Shown: positions 1 through 12,984, numbered from the stretch's first letter. The stretch is 64,000 nucleotides of DNA from Chinchilla lanigera (GCF_000276665.1 NW_004955473.1:10606772-10670771); one strand, 5' to 3'. Notes: generated from the sequence alone by a model not told the origin. Translations and numbers: made by a program.

Positions 1-343
1 AAAACCTAGCAACCAAGTACAATGCACCTAACAAAGCCGTCCATCAGAAATAAAGGAGATACATTTTCTCAAAAAGAGGCAGTTCATTACCACCAGGACT
101 TTTACAAGAAATCTTAACAGCAGTTCAAGATGAAGGAACATGATGCTAATTAGTAACATGAAAACATATGAGTATAAAACTAATAAAGGCATACATTAAG
201 TTCATAATAATACTATAATGATGGTGTATCAGTTCATCTTCATATGAGAGTTAAAAGAAAAAAGTTGGAAATATTAGAAAAATCTGTTATGGGAAACATG
301 GTATGAAAAGATGTAAATGGTGAGATCAAAACCAAACTGTCAG

Positions 344-442
344 GGGCTGGGGATTTAGCTCAGCGGCAAAGCGCCTGCCTGGCAAGCGCAAGGTCGTGAG
401 TTCGGTTCCTAGTACCGGAGAAAAACCAAAAAAAAAAAAAAA
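344..442 (+). mobile_element. ID-type SINE, young copy with TSD
   Basis: tRNA-Ala-derived SINE with A box (TAGCTCAGCGG), B box (GTTCGGTTCC), GTACCGGAGAAAAACC end and A tail. It is flanked by an 11-base target duplication CAAACTGTCAG at 333-343 and 443-453. It is not a tRNA gene: there is no acceptor-stem closure and it has a poly(A) tail. Confidence 0.92.
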
Positions 443-534
443 CAAACTGTCAGATGGAAGATTAAAACTATAGACTTTTTGATGTGATCAAAGCTGGTAT
501 CTGCTTAAAATAGCCTATTACAACTATGTTTTAA

Positions 535-606
535 CTTTTTGGTACCAAGAATAGAACTTAGGACCTTGTGCTTGTCAGGCAGGTGCTGCATAACTGTTTT
601 ACATAA
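535..606 (-). mobile_element. Old ID-family SINE fragment
   Basis: The reverse complement shows the ID 3' half (GGACCTTGTGCTTGTCAGGCAG in + orientation) with substitutions and a lost 5' end. Confidence 0.6.
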
Positions 607-1089
607 GCCTCATGATAACCATGAAGCAAAAAGCTATAAAGGCATACCTCATCATACTGCACTTCATACATTTCCTGCTTTTTTTTAACAAATGGAAGAG
701 TTGTGACATGGCATCAAGAGAATCTAACAGAGAATCTAATTTTCCAACAATTCAGATGACCGTTAGTATTTTTAGTAATAAAGTGTATTTTAAGTATGTA
801 GTTTGAAAAAAATAATGCTATTATATACTAAAAAGACTGTTGTATACAGTGCAATGATAAATTATAGGTACAATGAGAAACCAAATAGTTTACATGACTT
901 GTTTTACTGCAATATTTGCTATATTTTGGCATTTTGGAACCAAGCCCATGATAATCTCTGAAACATGCCTGTTAAGCCACAAAGACAGCAAAAGAGAAAG
1001 GAACAAGACAACCAGAAAAAATTACCAAAATGGCAGTAGTCTTTACCTATGAAATATTACCCTGAATGTACATGGATTACACTTTCTAA
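607..1089. other. Unassigned intergenic sequence
   Basis: AT-rich sequence with no recognised gene or repeat. A 64-codon ORF at 612-806 has no recognisable similarity and no coding character. Confidence 0.4.
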
Positions 1090-2315
1090 TCTAAATACAT
1101 ACAGTGGCTCGACGGATAAGAAAGACCTGACTATATGCTGACTATAAGGACTCACTTCACCTTTAAAGACACACATGGACTAAAAGTCAAAGGACAGAAA
1201 AAGGTATTTCATGAAAGTGGAAACCTAAAGGAATAGGTATAGATATATGTATTAGCTAAATTAGACTTTTACAAGTTGTAAAAAGAGACAAGGAAGGTCA
1301 ATATATAATGATAAGGGGATGAATTTACCAGAAGACCACCACAATTGTAAATGTATCTGCATCCAACATCACAGCACCTGCTCAAGACGTAAAGTAACAA
1401 GTCAAAGCAGATCAAAATTAAGAGAAAACTATAGTATATTAATAGTAGAGGACTTTAATAACTTGCAGCAATGAACAGATAATCTAGAAGGAAAAGCAAT
1501 CCAGGCACATTAGTCTTAAACTATACAACAGACAAAACAGGCATATGCAGAATAGTCCATAAAATTACTTTGGTAATTATTTCTGTAAAGAGGCATAAAA
1601 ACTATGTTCACAGCTGGGAGTGTAAATTGGAACAACCACTATGGAAAGTAGTATTGAGATTCCTCAAAAAACTAAAACTAGAGGTCCCATTTGACCCAGT
1701 TATTCCCCTTCTACATGTCTATCTGAAAGAGTTAAAGTTATCATACCATAGTAACACATGCATATCTATGTTTACAGAAGCACAATTTATAATACATAAT
1801 CTCGGAAACAGCCCATATGAACAGCAACAGATGCATGCATAGAAAAAATGTATTTATATACAATACAGTACTACTATGCTATAAAGAAAGATAAACTTGA
1901 GGCACTTTTAGGTAAATGCATGTACTTTAAGACCATAATCTTAAATGAAATAAATCAGACAAATAAGTTTAAATATCTCATTGTTTCTCTTGTGTGAGAA
2001 ACCCAAAGTACAAATAAGGAGCTAAATGGATGATACCTGCTAGGAAGTAAGAAGAATTTGGTCAAATGGGAAGGGGAACAAGGGAGTGGGGAGGAGGAGG
2101 AAAGGAAGGAAAAAGAAAACAAGAGAATGGAAGACAATACGTAAACAAAGCTTGTATAAATGAGGACAGAAAGAAGAGTTGAAGGGAGGGGAGGTGAAAA
2201 GCACAAAAGAAGGATTAAGATGTGTTATATACATGTACAAATCCCCCGTGGGGAATGTGGTCATTAAGTACGACAAACATGTATTAATAAAAATAAAATT
2301 TTAAAAACATAACAG
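1090..2315 (+). mobile_element. Degenerate LINE-1 (ORF2 fragments and 3' end)
   Basis: Contains ORF2 endonuclease-region remnants (about 1170-1450) and the C-terminal part of ORF2 (1590-1850: LEQPLWKVVLRFLKKLKLEV, then PFDPVIPLL). An A/G-rich 3' UTR follows, ending in the CATGTATTAATAAAAATAAAA tail near 2300. Full of stops and deletions. Confidence 0.8.
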
Positions 2316-2516
2316 ACAACTTTCTAAGTATGGGAAAATAATTTAATATACAGATAAGCAAAGAATGTACAACATCAAGTGGCCACAATAAGAAAAGAAT
2401 CTCTCCATGACACATCATAGTCAAAATCCCGTAAGGACAGAATATTAAAAGATGTTAGAGAAAAGCAACAAATCACTTATGAAGGTACACCTATTAGAAT
2501 TATGGCAGACTTCTGG

Positions 2517-2905
2517 AAATCTGGGGTGAAGGAAAAGAGAAACTGCGGTGAGGGAAAAGAGAAAAGAAAGAAGGGGAAATTATGTATGTATGGATGGGTG
2601 GATGTATATACAGGATAGCTAACATAGTTGTATTACTAACTTCTATCACTTTACTGAAAGGAACAGTCAATGATTACTTATTTGATCAATCTTGCATGTC
2701 TCTATTTGTTTTCCTGAGAAAGCACTTTGAAGATACCAATACATAATACAACCACCACTGGTAATTTCCTACCACTTTGTCTGTAACTCTGTTTTGCTTG
2801 TATTACTCTTATGCTACTTTGTAAATGGATGTCTGTTTGTTAACGTTTTCCTTCTTTTATTTTTAAAATAAATTTAAAAAATAAAAATAAATAAAAATTT
2901 AAAAA
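2517..2905 (+). mobile_element. Short 5'-truncated L1 3'-end retrocopy with 20-base TSD
   Basis: Inserted into the surrounding L1. The sequence AGAATTATGGCAGACTTCTG occurs at both ends (starting about 2497 and 2906). The insert carries L1 3' UTR sequence also seen near 7110, 34887 and 41780, and ends in A-rich AAATAAAAATAAA. Confidence 0.8.
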
Positions 2906-4420
2906 GAATTATGGCAGACTTCTGAACACAAACCAGAAAGGCCAAGAGAACATGGACTAAAATATGTCAAATCCTAAAAGGAAATAATTTCTAGAATTGA
3001 GTTGTATATCCTGCAAAATTATCTTCCAAAATTGATGGAAAAAAAATGTCATTCCATGACAAAGAACACTTAAAGATATTTATGACCACCAAACAAGCAC
3101 GCCAAAAACTTCTCAAGGATGTCCTAGAGACAATGAAGCCTACAAAAAAGTCTTAATGTAGTAAATATGCTAAACAGAGTGAAAAGTTAAGGAGAAGGGG
3201 AGGGAAGAAAAATCAGCAAAAGAAAAATGCAATGACAGGAATATATCAATACCTTTCAGTAATAACTCAATATGGGCAGTCTCAACTTCAAATTAAAAAA
3301 TACACAGGCACACTGGATCAAAAAACAAAAGCCAACAGGATGCTGTATATAAGAAAAAAATTAATCCAAGCAGAAATTCATAAACTTCAAATCAAAAGAT
3401 GAAAAACAATATTTCATACAGCAAGAGCCTAAGAACAAGTGGGAGTACCTATCCTATTTCCAGACAGGTGGACTTCAAGTCAAAACTGATCAGAAAAGGC
3501 AAAGAAGGTCAATACATATTGAGTAAAGGAACAATTCAACAGGAAGAGATAATAATTGTAAATATATGCACCAAACGCTAGCCAACTTCATAAAACAAAC
3601 ACTACTGGACATAAAAGATCAGATAAACACCAAGACAATCTTAGTAGGGGACCTCAATACACTACTATCTCAAATAAATCACTTAGACAAAAAAAATAAA
3701 TGAAGTACGAAAACTAAAACACACCTTCAAACAAATGGACTTAACAGATATCTAGAGTGTTCCACCCAACAACAGCAGAATATATATTCTTTTCATCAGC
3801 ACATGGAACTTTTACCAAAATTGATCACATACTAGCCCATAAAGCATGAACAGATAAACACAAAAGAATCAAAATAATCCCATGCATATTATCATACCAC
3901 AGTGCAATAAACCAATTATCAATAAGAGAAACCACAGAAATTATGCCACCCATGGAGATTAAACAATACTTTCTTGAATAATCAATAGGTCACAGAAAAA
4001 ATAAATGAAGAAACTAGACTATTACTAGAATCAAATGATAATGCCTGTATAACATACCAGAAGTTATGAGACACCTATGGGACAGCTTTACAGCCATGAA
4101 TACTCACATCACAAAAACAGACTGGGCCTAAATAAATAATTAAATGATGCACTAAAAATAAGAACAATCCAAATCCAAAGTTAGTGCAAAGAGGAAAATT
4201 ATAAAGATTGTGTAGAAATTAATGAAATCAAGACTAAAGAAAAATACAATCAATGAATTAAAGAGCTGGTTCTTTGAAACAATAAACAGATAAAACCCTT
4301 AGCTAATCTTACCGAAATAAGATAAGACCAATATCAATGCAACTAGAAATGAAAAAGGCAAAATCAAAAAGGATACTACTGGTATTCAGAAAACTAGTAA
4401 CTACTTCAAAAACCTGTACT

Positions 4421-4528
4421 CTAGCCGAGGATATAGCTCAGTGGCACAAGCACATGCCTGTCAAGTGCAAGGTCCTAAGTTACATTCCTGGTACAAGAAA
4501 ACAACAACAACAAAAACAACAACAAAAA
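4421..4528 (+). mobile_element. ID-family SINE inside L1
   Basis: Diverged ID copy (GGATATAGCTCAGTGGCACA, then a B-box-like block and an AAC-rich tail) inserted in L1 ORF2. A short CTGTACT duplication on either side marks the insertion. Confidence 0.75.
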
Positions 4529-6894
4529 ACCCTGTACTTCAATAAATTGGAGATTTCAGAAGAAACAGACATTTCCCTGGATATATAGGAACTACTGAAA
4601 TTGAGCCTAGGAGATTTAAAACTCTGAACAATACAATAACAGGCAATAAAACTGAGGTAGTAATTTTTATAAAATCCTACTAAGAAAAGCTCAAGACCTG
4701 ATGAATTCACAACTGAATTCCAAAGAACTTCAGGGAAGATCTAATGCCAATACTCCTCAAACTCCTTAATGAAACTGTAAAGAAAGAACTGCCAAACTCA
4801 CCCTTGGAAGCTAACATTACCTTGATTCCAAAACCAGCTGAGGACTGAACTAAAATCAGAAAACTAAGTGCAATCTTATCAATGAACATACCTACAAAGA
4901 TCCTCAACATGCTATTGGCAAACAGAATGCAACAAATCATTTTTAAAAAATCATAAATCATGACCAAATAGCCTTCATCCCTTCAATGCAAAGATGGCTT
5001 GACATATGTACTTCAAAAAATGTAATTCATCACATAAATATAGGAAAGGACAAAAATAATGTGATCATCTCAATATATACAAAAAAGGCCCTTCACAAAA
5101 TCCATCATTTGTCCATAATAAAAACCCTGAAAATAGGTACAGAAGGACATAATCTCAATCTTGTAACACTTTTTATGACAAACCTACTGCCAACATCACA
5201 TTAAGTGGGGAAAAATGAAAGTTTTTCCTTTAAAATCAGCAACAAGGATGTCAATTATCACCACTTCTTTTCAATATAGTACTCAAAACTTTTGTGGGAG
5301 CAATCAGGCAAGAGAAAAAAATAACAGATATATATAGCAAAGGGAGACGTCAAATTATCATTATTTGCAGAAGATATGAGCCTCTACATAGAACATCCAA
5401 AGTATTCCACCAAAAGACTCAGAACAAATAAACAAATTTGGCAAAGTAGCAGGATAGAGAATCAATACAAAAATCAAAAGTATTCCTGTACACCAATAAT
5501 GAACCTATCAAAAGAGAAACTAGGAAAACAATACCATTCACAATAGTCTCAAGAAAAAATTACTTAGGAATTAACCTAACACAGGAAGTGAAAGATCTCT
5601 ATAACAAAAACTTCAGTACTCTGAAAAAGGAAATCAAAGAGGACCCCAAAAATGGAAGGATATACCTCAGTCTTGTATATGCAGAATCAATATATTTAAA
5701 ATGGTCATAATTCACAAACTGATATATAGATTTAATGCAATCCCAATCAAAACATCAATCAGCATTCTTTACAGAACCAGAGAAAACAATCCTAAAATTC
5801 ACGTGGAATCAGAAAAGACCCAGCCTAGCAAAAGCAGTTCTTTTGCTTATCTTTGACCAAGGGGCCAACAACATACATTGATGGAAACATAGCCTCTTTA
5901 AAAAACGGTGCTGGAAAAACCTGCTATCTACATCGAGAGGATTGGATCTAGACCCATGTATCTCACCATCTACAGTACTGAAGTCAAATAAAAATGAATC
6001 AACTATCTAAATATTAAAACAGAAACAATCTGCTACAAGATAAAATAGGTAAAACTCTCGAAGACATAGATATAGGGAAGGACTTTCTGAACAGAATCCC
6101 AATTGCATAAGAAATAATACCAACAATCATCTAATGACCTACCAACCAAAAAGCTTCTGCACAATGAAGGAAACAACCAACAAAGTGAAGAGACACTCTA
6201 CAGAATGGGGGGAAAACATTTTGCCCACTATTCCTCAGAAAGAGGACTAATACTTGGAATACAGAAAGAACCCAAAAATATTAGTACAACTATGGAAATC
6301 AATATAGAGGTTCCTCAAAACACTAAAAGTAGAAATTCCACTCAACTTCATTATTCCCCTTCTAGGTATCCTCCCAAAAGAGCTGAAGACATCATATTAC
6401 AATGATACATACATGCCCGTGTTTATAGCAGCACAACACATAGTAGCAAATCTTGGAAGCAGTCTATATGTCCACCACTAGAGGTGTGGATTTTAAAAAT
6501 GTGGGATTTACATACAATGGAATACCACTGTGCAATAAAGAATAAATTTGAGACATTTTTAGCAAAATGCATGCACCTTAACACCACAATGTTCAGTGAA
6601 ATAAATAAAACACACAAGCTTAAATATTGAATGGTTATGTAATGTACTGGCTCCCCACAAGGAATGTGGGGAAGAATGACTATTATATACTACAAACATG
6701 TACTAATAAAACAATAAAAATTGAAAAAAATCAGTATACAAATAATTTAGCAAGCAAAACAAAGTTATTAGGAAACAGGGAGATAGATCTTTTGCAAATG
6801 GGAAGGGGACCAAGAAATGAAGGAAGAGGGAGGGTGGGTAGGGGATATAAAAAGAATTAAGATGTGCTATAATATAAATAAACAAATAAATAAA

Positions 6895-7065
6895 TAAATC
6901 TGATGCTGGCAAAGAAACACATTTAATGGGGATGGAGGAAAAGGGGAAAAAATGTGATGTCTGAGTATATTCACCAACTCCCCATGATGTCAGTCATCAT
7001 TTTGTACTGCAAACATGTACAAATAAAAACAAAAATTAAACAACCACCAAAAGAAAATACCACTT
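6895..7065 (+). mobile_element. LINE-1 3'-end fragment
   Basis: GGGATGGAGGAAAAGGGG-type 3' UTR, then CCCCATGATGTCAGTCATCA and ACAAACATG/ATAAAAAC tail, matching the ends of the neighbouring L1 copies. Confidence 0.65.
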
Positions 7066-7109
7066 GGAGTAAGTGTTGCACACACCATTAGTGCTCAATA
7101 AATATGTGA

Positions 7110-7350
7110 TTTGTTTGAAAAATGGAGGGCCTATTATAAGCCAATCCCTTCCTACAACAACCATTGAGAAGAGTGAATGATTATTCAATTGGTCACTCAT
7201 GTATAGCTCTATTTATTTTCTTTAGAAGCCACTTTGAAGATACCAAAGTATAGTACAACAACCATTGATAATTTCCTGCCACTTTGTCTGTAATTTGGTA
7301 AGCGCCCCATATTACTATGTTATCCTTCTTTTACTCTTTAAAATAAAAAA
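7110..7350 (+). mobile_element. LINE-1 3' UTR fragment
   Basis: Same 3' UTR block as 2640-2880 (CACTTTGAAGATACCAA, ATTTCCTGCCACTTTGTCTG), ending in a poly(A) run near 7350. Confidence 0.7.
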
Positions 7351-7384
7351 AAAAAAATAAGCCAATCTCTGTGACACTAAATGA

Positions 7385-8168
7385 CTCAATGAAGAAAAAC
7401 ATTAGGCTACCAGGAACAATTACATATCAAGAACTCATATAAGCTAAAAGAAATGGATAAATTCCTTGACACATACAATCAAGCCTAAATCAAGAAGAGT
7501 CAAAAAATCTGAGCACAAAAAAAAAAAAACAAGGAATTTTTTTTTTTGGTACCAGAATTGAACTCAGGACCTGGTACATGCTAGGTAGGCACTTGTGCTG
7601 CTGAGCTATATCCCTGGCCCAACAAGGAATTATTCAATAATAAAAAGGGTCCCATCATAAAGCCTGGAATCTGATTGGTTTTACTGCTAAATTCTATCAG
7701 ACATTTATATAAGAATACCAATCATTTTTTAACCCTCCCAAAAAACTGAACAGGGAATACTTCCAAGCTAATCTTATGATGCCAACAATATTCTCACACC
7801 AAAGCTAGACAATGACCCTGCGAGAAAATTACATGCCAATTCCACTGATGAAAAATACATGAACAAAATACTAGCAAATCAAATACATTAAAAAGGCTTA
7901 TTCACCAAGATCAAGTGTGACTTACCCATCCCAAGGATCCAATGGTGGCTGAAAACATGTATATCAATAAATGTGATATATGTTAACAGAATAAATAAAA
8001 AGAGTATGCTTATCCAATAGTTGAAGAAAAAGCATTTGACAAATACAACATAAAAACAAAATGGCAACAGAATGTACCTCAACATAAAAAAGGCTATATA
8101 TGACAAGCCATAACTAAAAACAATAAAAAGTTGAAAGATTTTCCTCTAAAATCAGGAATAAGACAAAT
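7385..8168 (+). mobile_element. LINE-1 ORF2 fragment with nested SINE
   Basis: RT-region L1 sequence (AATTCTATCAGACATTTATA, GCAACAGAATGTACCTCAAC) with many breaks, interrupted by an ID SINE at 7539-7620. Confidence 0.7.
7539..7620 (-). mobile_element. ID-family SINE with TSD
   Basis: Reverse-complement ID copy (T-rich head, GGTACCAGAATTGAACTCAG, GAGCTATATCCCTGGCCC) flanked by AACAAGGAATT at 7528-7538 and 7621-7631. Confidence 0.85.
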
Positions 8169-8169
8169 A

Positions 8170-8440
8170 TACTTTTCTGTTTATTTTTAAATTTTTTATT
8201 AACACGTTTGCAGTACATAATGTTAACACTCCTTGCATGAACTTGGTACATGAATAGAATACACCTTGACTCCTTTTTTGTCTTCACTTTTACTTCTCCT
8301 CCCCTTCCCTCCAACTCTTAATCCTCTTCCAATTTGAGCAAGATCTATCTCCCTATTTCCTACTACCTAATTTTTATTTTGTCATTTATAATTTGTTTTC
8401 TCACATAAGAGAAACCCATGACTAATATTTAGACTACATA
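8170..8440 (-). mobile_element. LINE-1 3' end, minus orientation
   Basis: Pyrimidine-rich block (CTTCTCCTCCCCTTCCCTCC) with TTTATTAACACGTTTGCAGT at its start, the reverse complement of the L1 3' UTR seen elsewhere. It is the only clear L1 piece on the minus strand. Confidence 0.7.
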
Positions 8441-9215
8441 AATAACTGAAAAAATCAGATCCCTCAAATAAAAGACCCAACTGGAAAATGGACAACTGAA
8501 ATTGGCTAATACATACACGAAGCAATTGTCAACATCACCAGCCATTACAGAAATTCAAAGTAAAACAACAAGATTTCATTTAACCCCAGAAAGAATTGCT
8601 ACGAAGAAATCAAATAATATGCCAGGTATAGTAGCACACGCCTCTAATCCCAGCACTCTGGAGGTTAGGGCAGGAGGATCACTGCTGAGTTTGAGGCCAG
8701 CCTGGGTTCCATAGTGGGTTCAAGGACAGCCTCAACTGCATAGCAAGACTCTTGTCTTAAAAAAAAAAAAAAAAAAAAAGACAAAAGAAATCAAATAACA
8801 AAAAATGTTGGCCAGGCTGCAGGGATGAGGAGAAAGGAACCATTTTACATTGTTGGTAGAAATGTAAACTGGTACAGCCACTACAGAAATGACGATGGAG
8901 ATTCTTCAAAAAACTAAAAATAGAAATTTCATTTGACTCAGCTATTCCCCCTTTAGGTATCTTCTCTAGAGTTAAAGATATCATATTGAAGTGATACGTG
9001 CATACCCAGGTTTATAACAGCACAAGACATAATAGCTGAATCTTGAAAGCAACCTACATGTCCATCAACAGATGAATGGATAAAGAAAATGTAGTATTTA
9101 CACACAATGGAGTATTACACTCAGCCATAAAGAATGATAAACTTGAGTCACCCGTAGGAAAGTGGATGCACCCTGAGACCACACTCTTAAGTAAATTAGT
9201 CACATAAGCTTAAAC
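8441..9215 (+). mobile_element. LINE-1 ORF2 C-terminal part, with nested B1-type SINE
   Basis: Reads the typical L1 sequence on either side of a SINE: ACAGATGAATGGATAAAGAA, then CACACAATGGAGTATTACAC and CAGCCATAAAGAATGATAAA. Broken frames. Confidence 0.8.
8621..8779 (+). mobile_element. B1-type 7SL SINE with TSD
   Basis: GCCAGGTATAGTAGCACACG, AATCCCAGCACTCTGGAGG and the internally duplicated GAGGCCAGCCTGGG / AGGACAGCCT segment, then poly(A). Flanked by AGAAATCAAATAA at 8605-8617 and 8786-8798. Confidence 0.88.
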
Positions 9216-10490
9216 ATACTCTTGTCACTTCTATTTAACAGAATATTGAAAGTCCCAGCCAGAGCAATTAGGCAGGAAAAAGTAAACAAAGTATCCAAAT
9301 TATACCTACTTGTAGAAAACAGGATCTTACATATAGGGAATTCTAAAGACTCCAAGATAAACACAATAAAAATAATAATAAACTCAATAAAAGCTGCAGG
9401 ATACAAAAATCAATATAGAGAAATCAGTATTTCTATATTGTAACTACCTAAAAAAGAAAAAGAAAATAATCCCACTTACAACAACTATCAAAAATACTTT
9501 CAAATCAATTTACCCAAGAGGTGATGGCTTGTACAATGAAAAGTATAAAACATTTATGAAGGAAACTGAAGGCACACATAAATGGAAAAATATTCTAGGT
9601 TCACAGATTGGAAGAATTAATATTCAAATGTTCATTGTACCAAAAATGATCTACAGATCAAGGCAATCTCAATCAAAAGCCAAATGACATTCCTCACAGA
9701 TATAGAAACTATCAGCTAAAATTTGTACAGTATCCCAAAAGACTTCAAATAGCTACAGCAATCATTAGCAAAATGAGTAAAGTTAAAGGCATTATACAAC
9801 CTGACTTCAAAATATACTACAAAACTCTCGTAACCAAAATAGCATGGTACACACATAAACAGACACATACACCAATGGAGCTGAAAAGAAAGCCTAGAAA
9901 TAAAGCCAGATGATGGACCACTGTTTGCCAAGAACACACAATGGAGAAAGGCAGTCTCTTAAATACATGCAAGAAAAATGATATTCACATGCACAAGTAC
10001 AAGTATGAAATCAGACCCTTATCTCATACCACATATAAAAGTCAACTAACATGGACTAAAGACATAAATGCAAGGTTTAACACTATGAAACTACCAGTAA
10101 AGTTTCATGGCATCAGTCTGTGTTATTATTATTTGATATGACCTAAAGAACACAAGAAACAAAAGTAAACATAGACAAATGGGGTTACATCAAAAGACAA
10201 CCTATGCATACATACATACATGTATGCAAGGATGTCTGATAAGGTGTTAATATCCAATACTACAGATAAGAAGCTCATGCAACTCAATAACAGAAAAACC
10301 ACCAGATTCGAAGATGGACAAAGGACCTGAATAAACATTCCTCAAAAGAAGATAACTAAAGGACAAATAAGTAGATGAAACGATGCTCAAAATCACTAAT
10401 CACTGGGGAAATGCAAATTTTGCATTACATATACACATGCATTTAATATACTGTACCTAATAAATATGTACAATTATTGTCTGAATTAAA
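9216..10490 (+). mobile_element. LINE-1 ORF2 fragment
   Basis: RT-thumb to C-terminal ORF2 region (ATTGAAAGTCCCAGCCAGAG, AGATTGGAAGAATTAATATT, CAATGGAGCTGAAAAGAAAG). Degenerate, ending in old L1 sequence with a poly(A)-like end at about 10488. Confidence 0.72.
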
Positions 10491-11109
10491 AAAAACTTAC
10501 ATTGCCTAAAGAAAACCCACTAAAGTTACCAAAGGTTCCAGTTGTGAGTGCCCTTTTTCATTTTTAAAACTCATGGGAGGTACCAGATACCCAACTATTC
10601 TTCCAGTCTTGACTCACCTATATCTCAGCAGTTACTAAATCTAGTGAGTGGTACCTTGGTTCATGAACACTTTTGTTTGCTTACAATTTGGCAGAAGCAC
10701 CTGGCAAAATTTAGTTTCTGTTCACAAACTCTATTGGGCAATGAATACAACCATGACCATCTTTCCCACGTGAACATGGTCATCTTTTCCAGAATTATAG
10801 AACAAGTTAAAATCGTAAACCAAGGTACCACTGTACTTCTTACATATAGGACAGTAGTTTATGTGGTCTCTGCCTAAAATTCTCAGTCCTAGTCACCCCA
10901 ACCCCCAACTCTCTTTCACCTGGCTAACTTCTCAGCTCTTAAGATTCAACTCAAGTAGAGCTTTATTTTATTCATAATAGCTCAAAAGCAGAAACAATCC
11001 AACTGTCCATCAAATTACTAAACTGATAAATCATAGTATATCTTTACAATGAAATTACTCAGGAATAACAGCAATGAAGTGTTCAGATGGATGGTGACAT
11101 GGACAGATG

Positions 11110-11112
<3 letters not shown>
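10491..11112. other. Unassigned intergenic sequence
   Basis: No repeat family recognised. A 109-codon ORF at 10548-10877 shows no domain, signal or familiar sequence and is best left unannotated. A short hairpin (GACCAT and ATGGTC arms) lies near 10756-10783. Confidence 0.4.

Positions 11113-11146
<34 letters not shown>
11113..11146. repeat. (CA)n microsatellite
   Basis: About 17 uninterrupted AC units. Confidence 0.97.
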
Positions 11147-11148
<2 letters not shown>

Positions 11149-11736
11149 CTCTATGATGTAAACAAACAGCTGTTGTCTTTGTAGAAAGTTTGGAAGTATA
11201 AACTAGATAGAGAGTAACAGAATCGTCAAGGTTGATGGTAATGGTCAATATTTTCAACAAGAAATTGAAGTTAAAACAATTTTAAGAATTTGCAAAACAG
11301 CAAATATATATACTTACAGTTTGTGCATTCATTGTACAAATATAAATTTTATACCAAAGGAAAAAGTTAATTGTTAATAATATGCATGATGAAGTATTTA
11401 GAAGACAGGGTATGCATGTTGGCCACTTATTTTGAAATATGTAAAAGATGAGACAGATTGATAGATATGTATTAATATCAATTCTTTCAACTTGATGTGT
11501 GAAATTTTCATGATAAAATGTTTAGGCAAACCCCAAGTGTGTTACAGGAAGGTCCCTGAACACACAGTTAGTGTCCCTGGTCTGTGCTCTGATACATACT
11601 CCATTTTGTTAGTAATGCAACAGCAACCCAACTCCTAGGAGTTACTAGTAATTTCAAAATAAATCCTGTCTGGTCTTTGGATGCCCAGCAGCTAGCAAAA
11701 GGTTAGGCACAGACCTGACAAGGAAAAGATTTTTTG
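11147..11736. other. Unassigned intergenic sequence
   Basis: AT-rich sequence with no gene and no repeat that I recognise. Confidence 0.4.
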
Positions 11737-11746
11737 GCTTAAAGAG

Positions 11747-11843
11747 TTTTTTTTTTTTGGTTTTTCTCCGGTACCGGGAACCGAACTCACGACCTTGCGC
11801 TTGCAAGGCAGGCGCTTTGCCGCTGAGCTAAATCCCCAGCCCC
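11747..11843 (-). mobile_element. ID-type SINE, young copy with TSD
   Basis: Near-consensus copy in minus orientation (T run, CTCCGGTACCGGGAACCGAA, GCTAAATCCCCAGCCCC). Flanked by GCTTAAAGAG at 11737-11746 and 11844-11853. Confidence 0.92.
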
Positions 11844-11917
11844 GCTTAAAGAGATTTATCACCTCATAGTCAAAGGTCTTGTGCCTTACTGGCTCTTTTG
11901 TGTGTCCCCATCCTTCC

Positions 11918-12116
11918 TCCACAGTCCCCAGTACTAGAGATTAAACCTACAGCCCAGACACTTGACGCCAATCATTTTACCACTGAACCACATACCCAGC
12001 CTTTTTTATTTTCAGACTTGGTCTCTAGAAGTTGCCCAGGCTGGCCTCAAATTTACAACCTTCCTGCCTCAGCTTCCCAATAGCTGAGAAGATAGCCATG
12101 TGCCGTCACAGTCAGT
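11918..12116 (-). mobile_element. Old ID-like plus B1-like SINE remnants
   Basis: 11918-12000 resembles a diverged ID 3' half (CCCAGTACTAGAGATTAAAC). 12001-12116 resembles a diverged B1-type element (CCCAGGCTGGCCTCAAATTT, TGCCTCAGCTTCCCAA). The two may be separate insertions. Confidence 0.55.
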
Positions 12117-12837
12117 TCATTTTCTTTTGCTGAATCAGTTATAATAATCTATCTCACCTGGTACTCATCCATGTGAATCCTTAAGTTTCCTTTGTGTCGG
12201 GACAATGAAGACATCTCCTTTAGGTTGCCTTTTCCCTCCCTTGTCTCCCAACTTTTAAAACTGTTAACAAGTAACTACTGTACTGATGGGCTCTGAGATG
12301 AGTTTTGATTTATAACTTCTTTATAGGAGGCAGCTGGACAGCATTATTAAGGGCAATGTTTATTCACATCAGTCAATTCCACAGCCAGCAAGATTCCTTA
12401 AAGATGTACCACAGCATGATGAATAATGTACAATTTTATCTTTATACAATCAAGCATGCTAGCCTTTATGTATTAAATGGTTTCATTGCTTTGTGGATCA
12501 TGATCCAGCTAGATTTCCTGGGGTTAAATATCAACCCCCACTACTTACTAACCATATAACCTTGTGTAAGGTGTTTTAAAATTAGCTGTGCCTCATTTTC
12601 TTTACCTCCTCCTGACTTTTTAAAAAGAGGAAGGGAAAGTTAATAGTATTTCCCCTTGTCATGAGGATTAATGAGTTATTATATGCAAATCACTTAAAAC
12701 ATTTCCCAGCTATTAGCCATCATTTCACATGATCAGTTCTGAAACAACAAAGACTGAACACTCATATGACCTACATAATAGCCCAAATGAACAATGTCCA
12801 CTGATCGAATTCTATTTTAAAGAATACAATACAAATT
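12117..12837. other. Unassigned intergenic sequence
   Basis: No gene or repeat recognised; a short ORF at 12305-12559 has no coding support. Confidence 0.4.
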
Positions 12838-12984
12838 AGCTGGTGTGATGGCACACACCTATAATCCCAGCACTCAGGAGCATGAGGCAGGAGGATCACA
12901 ACAAGGTTGAGGCCAGCCTGGGATATACAGTGAATTCAAGGTCAGGCTAAACTACTGAGCAAGAGTCTGTCTCCAAAAAAAAAA
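12838..12984 (+). mobile_element. B1-type SINE
   Basis: AGCTGGTGTGATGGCACACA, AATCCCAGCACTCAGGAG, GGCAGGAGGATCACA and the duplicated middle block, ending in an A run. Confidence 0.85.

Larger units (their letters stand above)
2330..6890 (+). mobile_element. Degenerate LINE-1, most of ORF2 plus 3' UTR
   Basis: Spans endonuclease (about 3300-3900), reverse transcriptase (about 4700-5850; short open pieces such as 4986-5204 read as L1 RT) and the C-terminal ORF2 region (6250-6620). It then has a purine-rich 3' UTR. Every frame is broken many times. Interrupted by a short L1 retrocopy (2517-2905) and an ID SINE (about 4421-4528). Confidence 0.82.

Noticed and set aside
344..442. tRNA-Ala gene
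   Set aside because: A and B boxes are present, but the copy has no closing acceptor stem, has a poly(A) tail and has target-site duplications, so it is an ID SINE. The same holds for the other ID copies.
10548..10877. 109-codon ORF on the plus strand
   Set aside because: No recognisable domain, no splice context and no codon signal beyond chance; left as unassigned sequence.
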